DNA from: Diabrotica undecimpunctata
Lineage: Eukaryota; Arthropoda; Insecta; Coleoptera; Chrysomelidae
Direction of reading: 5' to 3'
Assembly: GCF_040954645.1 (NCBI RefSeq)
Contig: NC_092807.1
Location: 26,081,309-26,145,308 of the forward strand
Length of the DNA: 64,000 nt
Part shown: piece after piece, positions 54,280 to 64,000 of the stretch
How positions within the stretch are numbered: the stretch's first letter is position 1
Layout of the letters: each line of letters begins with the position of its first letter
Made by a program: the position numbers and the translations under genes
Notes under the pieces: generated by a model
Databases searched by the model: none
What the model saw: only the letters and a program-made list of their open reading frames with translations
Told to the model about the DNA's origin: nothing

Positions 54280-54823
54280 TGATTTATCGATTATCTTATA
54301 CAACGTTAACTTAAAACCGACTAATGTACGGATGTACCATGGAGCAAAGTGCGGGTCGGATCGTTATTTGCTAATAAGAAAGTGATTGTGGAAAAAAGTA
54401 CAAACAAGGAAAAGTTAGGTAAACATTAAGAGGACAATAAAAGTAACATTCAGAAAAATAACATTTACAGTTTAAAAAACATGATTCTAAAAAATTTTTG
54501 GTACTAATTTACGGTTAGTTATCAAGCTAAAACAGCATCTTCTGTCAGCAGTGGAAATTGGCAACAATTTCGGCGAACTATATGAGTTTTTCTGCCATTC
54601 TGTGGAATGTAGATGAATTATGTAGGACTTTTCATCAGCCGCCATGTTTTTCGTACAGACAGATTTGACAATGACGTATAATATAATTATATTTCGTAGT
54701 TACTCGCTCCATGCGTGACCATGGTAGGGGTACTTTGAAACGATGCTAGCGTGCGTAGCGGCGAAATATGACAAAATTGGCCCTACCTTTGTACGCATAA
54801 ATTTTATCAAAAATGTGTGCAAA
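54280..54823. other. No gene seen
   Basis: Spacer between the tandem duplication and the next Tc1 element; nothing recognised. Confidence 0.45.
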
Positions 54824-54825
54824 TA

Positions 54826-56396
54826 CACTGGCGATCATACAATCCGGGTCACCTTGAAAATTTCAAGTTTCTGGAATATTTTTGCATCTGGTGCAGTAAT
54901 AACCATTTTTTTAGGCTAACGTATTTTTTATTTGTCATCAATGTTTGTTTTGAAAGCAAAAAAAACGGTTTTTTATTGTTTTTAAAATGGAAAATACAGA
55001 ACGTGGTAAAATGTCAGTGAAATTTCAATGACTAATATCGTGTATTGCCTCCACTTGCTCTAATGACCTCTTGCAGACGACGGGGCATACTCTCAATTTT
55101 TGTCCGGATTACATGTTGTGGTATGATATTCCACTCTCTCACTAACAGATCCTTGAGCTCCTGTCCGTTGTTAGGAGGAGATGTTAGGGGTTGAATACGT
55201 TTTTTCAAATCGTCCCAGATATGTTCGATGGGATTCAGGTCCCGAGACCTAGCTGGCCAGGGTAACCCCGAAATTCCAACCTCGTCCAAGTATTGCATAC
55301 TGATCGTGGCAACGTGCGTTCGCGCGTTGTTCTGCATAAAAACGAGGTTTTCTCCAAGTCTTGCCATGGTATGCATAACATGTACTTCCAGAATCTTCGC
55401 AATGTCCCTTCGTGCAGTTAAGGACCCATTTTCGATGAAGGGTAATTCTATGCGGAAGTCGGAAGATACACCTCCCCAAGCCATGACCGAGCCTCCACCA
55501 AATGGCATTCTTGGAGCAATGCAAGCTTGTGAAAATCATTCACCGGTTCTATTTCAAACTCTTACACGTCCATTGGATCCAGTTAGGCAGAAACGGGATT
55601 CATCTGAAACTAACTCTTTGCTCCAATCGTTAATTCCCCAATGCGCGTATTGTCGAGCAAAAGCTAGTCGTGCAACTCGATGCGCCAGGCGAAGTGGCGG
55701 TCCTGTAGCCGTTACCCGAGATGATAGTCCAAAAGAACGAAATCTTCTCCTGACCGTTGCAACGCTAACATTGCGATTTCGTACTTCCTGTAGACGATTT
55801 AGATGCATATTCGGAGTTGAGGTCCGGTTTCGTAAAGCCTGAAACACAAGAAAACGGTCATCTCCTACCGTGGTCATTCTTCTTTGTCCAGAGCCAGGTC
55901 GTTTGGATAGCAAACCCTTCTCCTGAAAGTGTTGAAGCACTCGTTTAACCGTAGAAAGGCTTACGCCAACAGTTCTTGCGACTTGCCGTTGAGTGTGACC
56001 GTCTTTCACAAGCGCAACAATTTGTGCCCTTTTAACAACAGTCAAGGGTATTTTTGGCAAAAAATAAATAATAATAAACATTAATAATGGCACTAATAAA
56101 CACTAATGGTGGCAATAATAAACGTTTGTTCGTTGCCTTTGAATAGAAAGTCGAAGCACAAATGAGACATTTAAAACAAGCGGCAGTTACAGGTACCGTT
56201 CGTTTTGGGAAGTGTGCGCTTTCCCGTTAAATCGGCACTATTGAAATTATTTGTTGCAAAGGAAACCACTAAGCCGACAACAATTCCCAGAAACATGCAT
56301 TAGTTTGTATTTGTGTTATTATTATTTACGATAAAGCTCGTTAAAAATGAAATATCGGTGATTTTCAAGGTGACCCGGATTTTATGATCGCGAGTG
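54826..56396 (-). mobile_element. Tc1-like element, degenerate
   Basis: Ends CACTGGCGATCATACAATCC (54826) and CACTCGCGATCATAAAATCC (inwards from 56396) extend to about 40 bp of inverted repeat; TA flanks both sides (54824-54825, 56397-56398). 1,571 bp, one transposase gene on the minus strand that spans most of it. Confidence 0.95.
55032..56093 (-). pseudogene. Tc1-like transposase, two TGAs and D-to-N change
   Basis: One frame runs through the gene (354 codons) with in-frame TGA codons at about 55549-55551 and 55531-55533. N-terminal helix-turn-helix: VKRAQIVALVKDGHTQRQVA, VGVSLSTVKRVLQHF; then SKRPGSGQRRMTTVGDDRFL, VRRRFRSFGLSSRV. Catalytic region: VSDESRFCLTG (first Asp kept), MPFGGGSVMAWGGVSSD, LVFMQNNARTHVA where the second Asp is Asn, and RDLNPIEHIWDDL (Glu kept). 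The end is IESMPRRLQEVIRASGGNTR. With the catalytic Asp lost as well as two stops, it is dead. Confidence 0.92.
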
Positions 56397-56399
56397 TAC

Positions 56400-59045
56400 A
56401 TATTGCGTATTTAATTGTGCTAATAATAGCAAAAATAGTAAGTGTGGTTATTATACGTTCCCAAAGATTACATAGAAATTAGAGAAAAGAAAAAGATGGA
56501 TCCGTGCTATTAATATGAAAAAGTAAATATCACATAACTTCATTTTTATGCAATTGAAATAGAAAAAAATTTAAATAATTTACCTTAAATGATATTTTAT
56601 AAGGCTTCAAGCCAACTGCAGAGTGCCTGATGACTTTAGCTTTTATATTATAACTTTTACTATTACCGTTTTTAAATATATGCTCTTTCACGTGAAAACT
56701 TGATTTGCCAGTACTAGATTTTTCCCTTTCTTTTCCGTTTGCGGTTGAAAAGATATATTATGATGAATTTTGAGAAACCCAGTTTTTAATACTACATTTA
56801 TTTTGTACATAAACTAAAAAAATGTAATTAAAAAGTTAATTATTAATAATTGTCAATTTCGCATGTATTTAACAATGTCAAACATATGTCATATGTTTAA
56901 CCTGAAAAGTGGTAGGTCCAAAACTGTCAGATGAAGGCGGAAGGTGTCGCGTCAGTCACGCACGGAGCGAATAGGTCATATTTTGTGGTTTATAAGTTTA
57001 TAAAAAAATAATAATTAAATAAATATTTTTTATTCATTAAAAAAAATAGCATTGTTTATTAAGAAATAAAGGCTTTAGAAAATTTATGAAATAATATATG
57101 TATTGTACTTAAATAATGTAAAGCGTGTATCACTTTTATATATTCCATACCAACACCGCTTCGTTGTTCCTTTTCGTATTTTTCATACAGGTATGTATCA
57201 TAATAATCGATTAAAAAAATTGATTTGCTACTTGGGGTACTTTCAATTCATTTTTTTTAATTTTTTTCAATATTTCAATAACTAGACTTTCTTTGGCATT
57301 AAATTTTAAAATTCACAAAACACTAAACTTAACTTATTTAAAGTATATATGTAATTACAATATTTTAATTTTATTTAATTTTGTAGGTATCATGATTGAT
57401 AACAATTATTATTTTGATGTTTGATTTATGTCAGAAAGACGCTTGTTTCTGTTTATTATACTTTTTGTTCTTGATAACTAATTTTCGATTGCTGTACTAT
57501 AAATTCTTAATTTAGAAGAGTGAATTCATCGTTTAAACCCCGAATATCCTCAAATTTAAATGTACACAGCGGCCCTCGAAAACTACCCGTTTTTTCAATT
57601 GCAATTTGCGTTTTCTCATAAGAAATTACAGAATATATAAAGTAGTATATTTATTTGTGCTTCTCTATAGAATACTTGACCAGAAGTTGTCGTACAGTGT
57701 AGCCAATTCTTGTTCGCAAGTAATAATTATGGTCATACAAAAGTTTGTAAACTTATTGTTGTCAATACTGTCATTTTCAAAACCTACTGTTTACTGTTTA
57801 ATAATATGAAAACTGCCATTTTTTTAAAGCCTAGTATTTTACCCATAGATAAATAATATAGTATATAGAAAATTTTACCTTTGTAACTGACACAAATGGC
57901 ATTTCACTTATTATTAACTGCCCGTCACAATCGGCAGTTAGGAATGGTTTATATTTTTTGTTAGCTACTTATTGAATAAAAATAATCTTGTTATATTATC
58001 ACTCAATACTCAATACTTATTTCTACTTAACAAAAATTGAATGTACATATTTCCGAAATTTGAAGAAAATTCAAAATATCTCGAAAAGTACTGAGTTTGG
58101 GTATAGGAAATACTACATAAAAATGAGAGAATATTATAAATACAATATTTCTAAAAAAAAAATATAGGGTAATTCATTTAAAAATATTGAGAAAATCGTA
58201 ATTTTGTTTTGTAGTTCACCCTGTATACAAATTTCTGTCAATGATTTGAATTAAACTTAATTTAAAAACTACAATATATTGTTTACCTTATTATTCAAAA
58301 TAAATAATTGTTTATGCATTATTTCGTTATATACATGATGTTGATTTCATTTGGGATTTCAAAATAAAAATGGTCATAACTTGTTAAATACTCTGTATAG
58401 TAATGCAAAACCCAATACTATAAGCACAAGAGTTATTATGAAAAGAACACAAATTTAAAAAATATATAGGGTGTCCCGTTTAAAAAATTGTATGATGCTA
58501 TAGCACGTAGTTATTAATGACCCTGTAGAATTAGAAGTTTTGTAGAGTTTTCTCATCCAGATATGTAGAGCACAGCATGTCTTTTTATAATTTTATCAGC
58601 CTTTTGTGTTAGGCATTATATCGGTTTTTCAAAAACTCTAAATTTGCTAATGAGAATCTCAAAACTGTTTTCCACAATTCTCATGGCCAGAGAAGGCCGA
58701 TATTTATTAATTTTTTGTATTTTGGAATGTGCCAATTTTGAAGAAGGTTTCATCATGTACTCCTCCATTTCATATGGGTGTTTATGCTAATTGTATCTAA
58801 AAACGCAAATCCGCCAGTGTGGTTCATTATGTTTTTTAACTACCCCCGCCTTTCTTAGCGAATTAAAACAGTATCCAAAAGCAAGCACCCGAGTTCAAAC
58901 CTTCATATTTAGCATACATACGTATAACCTTTTTATTTTCTTTCAAGCGCTGTTAATTTTAAATAAATTTATAGTCAATAAAAACGTTTAAATTTAAAAA
59001 TATTTACGAGTCTTTGTAGTGATTAGATAAACCACACATCCAGTG
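56400..59045. other. AT-rich stretch, no gene seen
   Basis: About 2.6 kb without recognisable coding sequence. Around 58190-58490 are short phrases of the CACCCTGTATA and GGGTGTCCCGTTTAAAA kind that recur in arthropod repeats, which suggests further non-coding repeat debris. Confidence 0.5.
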
Positions 59046-59237
59046 CTACATAACATACAATAGTGGGAATGCATCGTCTGCTACTAGACAACTTCCTTCG
59101 GACAATAAGTTGTTTTCTAAAGCTTCAAACAATGCAGATTGTGTGAAACACGCCCATAAGCAAACAAAATTTGCCGGAGCATGCACTTTAACATGCTTTG
59201 CATCAATTGCCACGTAACAGTGTTGAGCAAATTTCAT
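59046..59237 (-). pseudogene. PIF/Harbinger nuclease fragment
   Basis: A 63-codon piece reads AIDAKHVKVHAPAN, then SALFEALENNLLSEGSC and LVADDAFPLLYVM. These match the GAIDGKHV block and the later DDAFPL block of HARBI1-type nucleases, joined with the intervening region deleted. No ends were found. Confidence 0.75.
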
Positions 59238-59539
59238 AGATATGTAATAACACTGAATATTAGCACTGAACGCAAAAATTCTAAGTTATTTTTTTATGGA
59301 GCTAGTGCGAAAAGGTTACGTTTTGATTGTAGAATAAAACTGTAAGAAATCTTCAGGTTTCATCTTAAATTTAAATCTTTGGAATTGTAATAAAAAAAAC
59401 AGAATTTAAAAAATTTAATTTTTATCAGTTCTTTGAATTTAAATAATGATTTTATGGAGAAATATACATTTTAAATTAGTAGTCAAATTTTGTGTTAAAA
59501 AACGGCATAATATTTCTAAACTACAACCATGAACGAATT

Positions 59540-61700
59540 AAGCCTTCCCACGGATTGGGTATGACAGGGACAGTTTAAGACCTCTATGTCGTTGTGATTT
59601 CCAGACTCAATCATATTCCTTACATCTTCATTAAAAATATGTTTTAGCAATGAAGGAGCAGTATTACTGCATTCATAAATAGAAATTATTTAGTCGATAT
59701 AATCTGCAGTACTGAAATTTAATGGCAGTATCTTGAATGTCCTGATCCTTTTTTCTTTCTGCTTTTTATAGCTTTCAACACTTTACGTAGTCCCAGCTCC
59801 CGTATATGTTTTCGTTTATCTTTCATCATACCGAGTAATACATTTTCGGGATGGGAAAAATAAGCGTTCCTTTGGATAGGTATCGACAATTTTTCATTGA
59901 TCGACTGGTAGAAACTGTTAATAATGGATCATTCGCCATAAATGTTTTGAACTATCAGGAGAGCCAGGATACAGTTGTATATAAAGCACGTGGTGTTCGT
60001 GTGTATTAAGGTATAAAAAATGCTTATTAAAAGCTTAAAATTTTTATTTTAAAGAATATCTTTTCGGAATTGAATCATTACATCATCAGTTTACCAAAAG
60101 AGAGAGTAAAAATACCAATATTAAAACACAAGTAAGTTAAAATTTAAATATATAGAAAGAACACGTTGATTTTTTACTACTTACATAAAAAGTTGTTAAA
60201 AACATTGTATGGCCACAGAAAAACATTGGCAGGACATCAGTATTAAAAAACAATCCTCATGGTATTTACAAAGGTGACTGTTAACTTTGTTAATTAATAA
60301 AAACTGAAAATGGGGGCACCTTACATGACCCCCTGGAGCTGGTGATGTTTTATCGACTCACATTACCTTTGATCTGTGCTGGAGTCTAGGGTTAACTGAT
60401 AGAAAGATGGTATGAAAAATCAGTTAGTACCCGTCAATGTCAAGTGGAATGATGTAGTAGGAGCAAAAGTCATTGTGCTTCAGTTTGTGAATAGGCCGTT
60501 TTAGTGAAGAATTGTGTTTTATGTGTAGTAAGATCAATAGCCATTTTTGGTATTTTAAAAAGAGGGGAGAATGTCAAACAATGAGTGACTGTGATGTAAA
60601 ATAAATTTTTTATACCAGGGTAAGACAAAATTTAAGTTAGGTAGTTGAAAATTAATAAATCATTTCAAAGGCGATAAAAAGAATGTTATTACCTAATTGT
60701 TTCATTGTATGAAGTAAGTAGAGATAAAAGTTGGTTTCAAATTTATGGAAGATGAATCGAAGAAACAGAAATAGGAGATGAATGTAAAGATGTAAGCTGG
60801 GGATACTGAAACTGATTGTGATAAGAGATTGATAGATGTAAAGTAAGTATTTATAAGAAAACCTGTGTGATTAGTTAAGATGGTAGTTATTGGAGAGGAT
60901 GGGAAATTGGATATTGGAAAAGGGGGATGTTAGTGTATTAATGGTGACAAGAATAGATTTAAGTATGACGAATTATATAGGGTGATATTAAACTATGGGA
61001 AAATAGAAAGAAATGTAGAAGTAAGTAAAACTGGATGTGTAGTTAAAAGAAAGAAAGTTAGATCAAGAGAATAATTGTGGATGTAGTCTCTATTGAGGTC
61101 TCTATTGAGGCTGGTGTGACGATAACCACAATTGGGACTATTTTTCTTTTCCCTGACTATCCCCAAATCCTCAAAAAGGTCAAGTTTGAGATAATATCTA
61201 CCTGGGATGTTATGAAGAAGAGAAATATCATCTGGTACCTTGATTGTGTGATTGTGATATTTAAGATGATGTTAATACACACGAACACCACGTGCTTTGT
61301 ATTCAACAGGTATACTAGCCACTCCTGGATATCTCCACTTCATGGTTTTGTTCTAGTTTCACTTTTAATTTTAGTTGTATATAAAACCAAACTGGTGCAT
61401 ACACTTTTTTTATGAATCTTACTAACATAATTATTTGAGTAACCGATTAGCAATTGTCAGCCAATTTGCGTGTGACATTTTCCCAGGTTTTTTAAAACTT
61501 AAATCATTAGAACATTCTCCTGCAGCAACTTTTTGACTTATTGGGTACAAAAACTTCTAATTGGTTCATTTCTAATAATATTGGTAGGTTGTTTTCTGTT
61601 GCGACGAAATTGACGACAGTTTTCTCTTTACAGCGTTTCAGAATTTTCCCTATTGGCCATAAAAAACTAAGTGGTACACTGGTGCGTTTATTGCATTAAA
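59540..61700 (-). pseudogene. Unrecognised repeat-borne protein, split by foldback element
   Basis: On the minus strand, right of the inserted element, KVYAPVWFYIQ (about 61390) is followed, across one copy of the 13-bp duplication, by LYPGSPDSSKHLWRMI, then YFSHPENVLLGMMKDKRKHI, RELGLRKVLKAIK and, in another frame, EDVRNMIESGNHNDIEVLNC, PCHTQSVGRL (to about 59540). This pattern (HPENVLL, HIRELGL, PCHTQ) is one I associate with multicopy uncharacterised arthropod proteins; I do not know a function. Multiple frameshifts. The part upstream (61390-61800) is too decayed for me to read reliably. Confidence 0.55.
59986..61372 (+). mobile_element. 1.39-kb foldback-type element (long copy)
   Basis: Flanked by a perfect 13-bp duplication AGTTGTATATAAA (59973-59985 and 61373-61385). 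Starts GCACGTGGTGTTCGTGTGTA; the inverse of this (about 28 bp) occurs at 61274-61301, not at the very end but followed by a 71-base extension, TATTCAACAGGTATACTAG to TTTCACTTTTAATTTT. The short copy at 38490-38683 has the same beginning, inverted block and extension. The 1.2-kb interior has no convincing ORF; phrases such as CACCTTACATGACCCCCTGG are distinctive. Neither RT, transposase nor LTR is visible. Confidence 0.8.
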
Positions 61701-61799
61701 TGACGTATTTTAGCAATGAAGTCTAGTGAAAGTTCTAGCTATTAGCCTCTGCAGATTTCCAGGAAGCCATTTAAAGGAGTTACTTCTTTCAATGATTTT

Positions 61800-62205
61800 C
61801 TAGCACAATAAAAAACGTAAAAATTTAAAATAAATTTAAAAAATTTAAATTTTTTTGAATATAGTATCGTTTATAATGTTGTAAACTATCACTTTATATT
61901 TGTCATGTAATTTACATTGGGTTTTTTTTAAACAGGAAATGAAATCGGTTATTTTATTTACGTGCTGATAGTCCAATACGAATACATGTAAATCAATTTA
62001 TTAAATTAATTCAAGTAATTTGATCTTTAAAGATAAACAACGTTGGTCCGCTAGTGACAATATTTACTTTTATTACACAAATTAATTTTATTTGGTAGAA
62101 CACGTTTTTTATCTGATCGGAAAAAAACCATTCTTTTAACCAATTCGCTGCCACACTTCATTTTTTTAAATTATATAGCACCTGTAGGTCTATTTTATGT
62201 TCTAT
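61800..62205. other. AT-rich stretch, no gene seen
   Basis: Nothing recognised before the hAT terminus. Confidence 0.45.
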
Positions 62206-62207
62206 AC

Positions 62208-64000
62208 CAGTGGTCGCCAACCTCTTCAATGTGTTGAACTACTTTGTTAATTTTGGAATAAACAGCGAGCTACCCACACGGAAGCCACGTAACGCAACGT
62301 AAATGAAATAATCCACAGTTAATCTATCATTATATGTATTTATGTTACTGTTTAACTGGTAATACATAATACACAGGTACTAATAATAAACTAATAACAA
62401 AATAACTAATATTACTAGTACGTACTTGTTCATAGCTACATTCCTACCTATCAAACGCAGGTATTATAACTTATATCCAGCCACAACGGCATGTAACGTA
62501 TGATTTAAAAATAGTTCATAATAACAACAAAAAAGTAACGCACTATCATAAACATAAACATTGAAAAATAAAAAAGCACGTTCAATGAGAAGGCTGACAC
62601 TCAGACTCATCGATAATTTTTTTAATGTTTGCAGTATAATTTGATGCAGCCATTCGAATACAATTATAGAAATGTTCATCTGTAAGTCGATTGCGATATT
62701 TGTTTTTAATAAACTTCATATTGGAAAAAGAAGATTCACACAAATAGGTTAAACTGAATAATGCTTTCACTTTCAAGGCAACACGGCATAGAACTGAGTA
62801 TTTGTCTTTACTTACAATAGGCCAGATACATTCAGTACTTGAGACTAACGATTTTAAGGCTAAATCATTTTGAAACTCAATGACTTTCATTTCTGTTGCA
62901 GCGATGTCTTCGCCAAAGTTCTGCATAACACAAGCTGCAAACTGCTGGATATCAATTTCCATAAAGGGTGAAACAACAAACTGCGCTACTAAAGCCATTT
63001 CATTGAAATCCTTAAAACGATTTTTGAAGTTACTCTTCAGGGTAGAAATTATTTCTACATGATATTTGTTGTCATAGGGTTCTAATGGATTTTGAGATAT
63101 TTTTTCTGAAAAAATAGGAAAATGCTTGGAATCGCTGTTAATTAGATTTTGTTCTCAAAACTCCAGCTTTTTGCTCCAGTTCGTTTAATTTCTCTGTAAT
63201 GTCCACGAGAAAACCAAAATCTCTAAGCCAGATTGAATTTTCTAATTCCGGAGTCGGCTCATCGCGTTGTTTGAAAAATTGAACTATGCCAGATAGGACA
63301 TCATTAAAACGTTTCAGCACCCGTCCTCTACTTAACCATCGGACTTCAGAGTGAAGGAGTAGGTTCCCGTATTGACAGTCAACTTCATCGGCCAAGGTTC
63401 TGAATAATCTTCTTTGTAACGCTTAAGCTCTAATCTTGTTCACAATTTTTACCACCAGTTTCATAAAGTTGTTTAGTTTCAGAAAATTTCCACATAATGC
63501 TTGCTGATGGATAATGCAGTAATAACAGAGAAATTGCGGAAAAGTTTCATCTTTACGACATAACGCCACCAGACCCTTATAAAAACCCACCATAGCTGGA
63601 GCGCCATCGGTTGTCAAGCCTACCATTTTCGATATTGGAATTTTCTCGGAAGAAATAATATTTTTTAAATGAGAAAACAACTCCTGTCCAGTAGTGTGTC
63701 CTTTCAGTGGAATGAACTTCAAAAGATCTTCTTTAATCGTAAAATCACTAAAAACCATCCTGACGAACACGGCCATCTGGGCAGTGTCAACGACATCTGT
63801 TGATTCATCCAGTTGAAGTGAAAAATAAACACAGTTATCTAAGTCAGTTCTTAACTGTAAAAAAATATCATTGCCCATTACTTCTACACGTCTCATCACT
63901 GTATTAGCAGAAAGTTGCATAGATTTTATAGCTGAAACTATCTCGTCTTTATTTCTAAAGTTGGCAAAAAACGAATCAGCAGCTTCTAAAAACGCCTGTT
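62208..64000 (-). mobile_element. hAT transposon (GTF2IRD2/ZBED-like), cut by window edge
   Basis: The left end CAGTGGTCGCCAACC (62208) is a typical hAT terminus. The transposase fills the rest on the minus strand and runs off the right edge, so the other end and the target duplication cannot be seen. Confidence 0.8.
62582..64000 (-). pseudogene. hAT transposase, partial, stop and frameshift
   Basis: Read from the right edge: QAFLEAADSFFANFRNKDEI, MQLSANTVMRRVEVMGNDIF, CVYFSLQLDESTDVVDTAQ (first Asp), MVGLTTDGAPAMVGFYKG (second Asp), FLCYYCIIHQQALCG, a TAA at 63423-63425 in an otherwise continuous frame, YGNLLLHSEVRWLSRGRVL, FFKQRDEPTPELEN, a frameshift near 63140, FKNRFKDFNEMALVAQFVVS, and the dimerisation end LFSLTYLCESSFSNMKFIK, YRNRLTDEHF, stopping at 62582. 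This is the group related to GTF2IRD2 and ZBED host proteins. The N-terminal finger lies outside the window. Confidence 0.9.

Noticed and set aside
55228..55842. 204-codon plus-strand frame
   Set aside because: Antisense to the Tc1 transposase, composition rich in Arg and Ser, no family signature.
1..64000. CRISPR arrays, bacterial operons, tRNA or rRNA genes
   Set aside because: No spaced direct repeats, ribosome binding sites or structured RNA genes were seen; the content is animal transposons.

Overview
This window reads as intergenic or intronic DNA from a large, AT-rich insect genome, plausibly a beetle; the order-level guess is weak and rests on the mix of repeat families. Almost everything recognisable is a transposable element or a piece of one. 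No complete host gene is visible. The one candidate host feature is a possible terminal exon at 51020-51214. There are no CRISPR arrays, rRNA genes or tRNA genes that I could recognise.

Layout. 1-9.9 kb: a frameshifted RTE-type LINE running off the left edge, a Penelope-like GIY-YIG fragment, and an RNase H-bearing LINE (3.84-8.64 kb) split by a short LINE tail and by a near-intact hAT transposon (4709-7594). 9.9-13.3 kb: a second RNase H-bearing LINE on the minus strand, split by a small inverted-repeat element. 15-20.6 kb: an unrecognised Cys-rich protein gene split at TTAA by a piggyBac, itself split by an RTE LINE. 21.3-26.8 kb: a deleted PIF/Harbinger and a hAT carrying a Tc1. 28.4-30.4 kb: a mariner-like element with an unbroken 348-residue transposase and inverted repeats of about 310 bp. 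30.7-40 kb: LINE tails, Ty3/gypsy, pogo and Helitron helicase fragments and a broken LINE. 40.4-43.2 kb: a Tc1 element with an intact, once-spliced transposase and a hAT MITE in its 5' region. 45-47.7 kb: a long-inverted-repeat element carrying an unrecognised acidic-tailed ORF. 48.4-56.4 kb: LINE E, the candidate host exon, Tc1 pieces and a 159-bp tandem duplication. 59-64 kb: Harbinger debris, an unrecognised ORF split by a foldback-type element, and a hAT running off the right edge.

How it fits together. Target-site duplications at many junctions (8 bp for three hATs, TA for five Tc1/mariner-like or long-inverted-repeat elements, TTAA for piggyBac, TAA for Harbinger, 9-15 bp for several LINEs and the foldback element) let the order of insertion be read directly. 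At least four sites show nesting two or three deep. Two elements look potentially functional at the protein level (mariner 28426-30412; Tc1 40360-43225), and one hAT transposase is a single stop codon from open. The less ordinary objects are the foldback-type element with two copies, the 2.7-kb long-inverted-repeat element with its non-transposase ORF, and 119-bp direct repeats bracketing a LINE tail.
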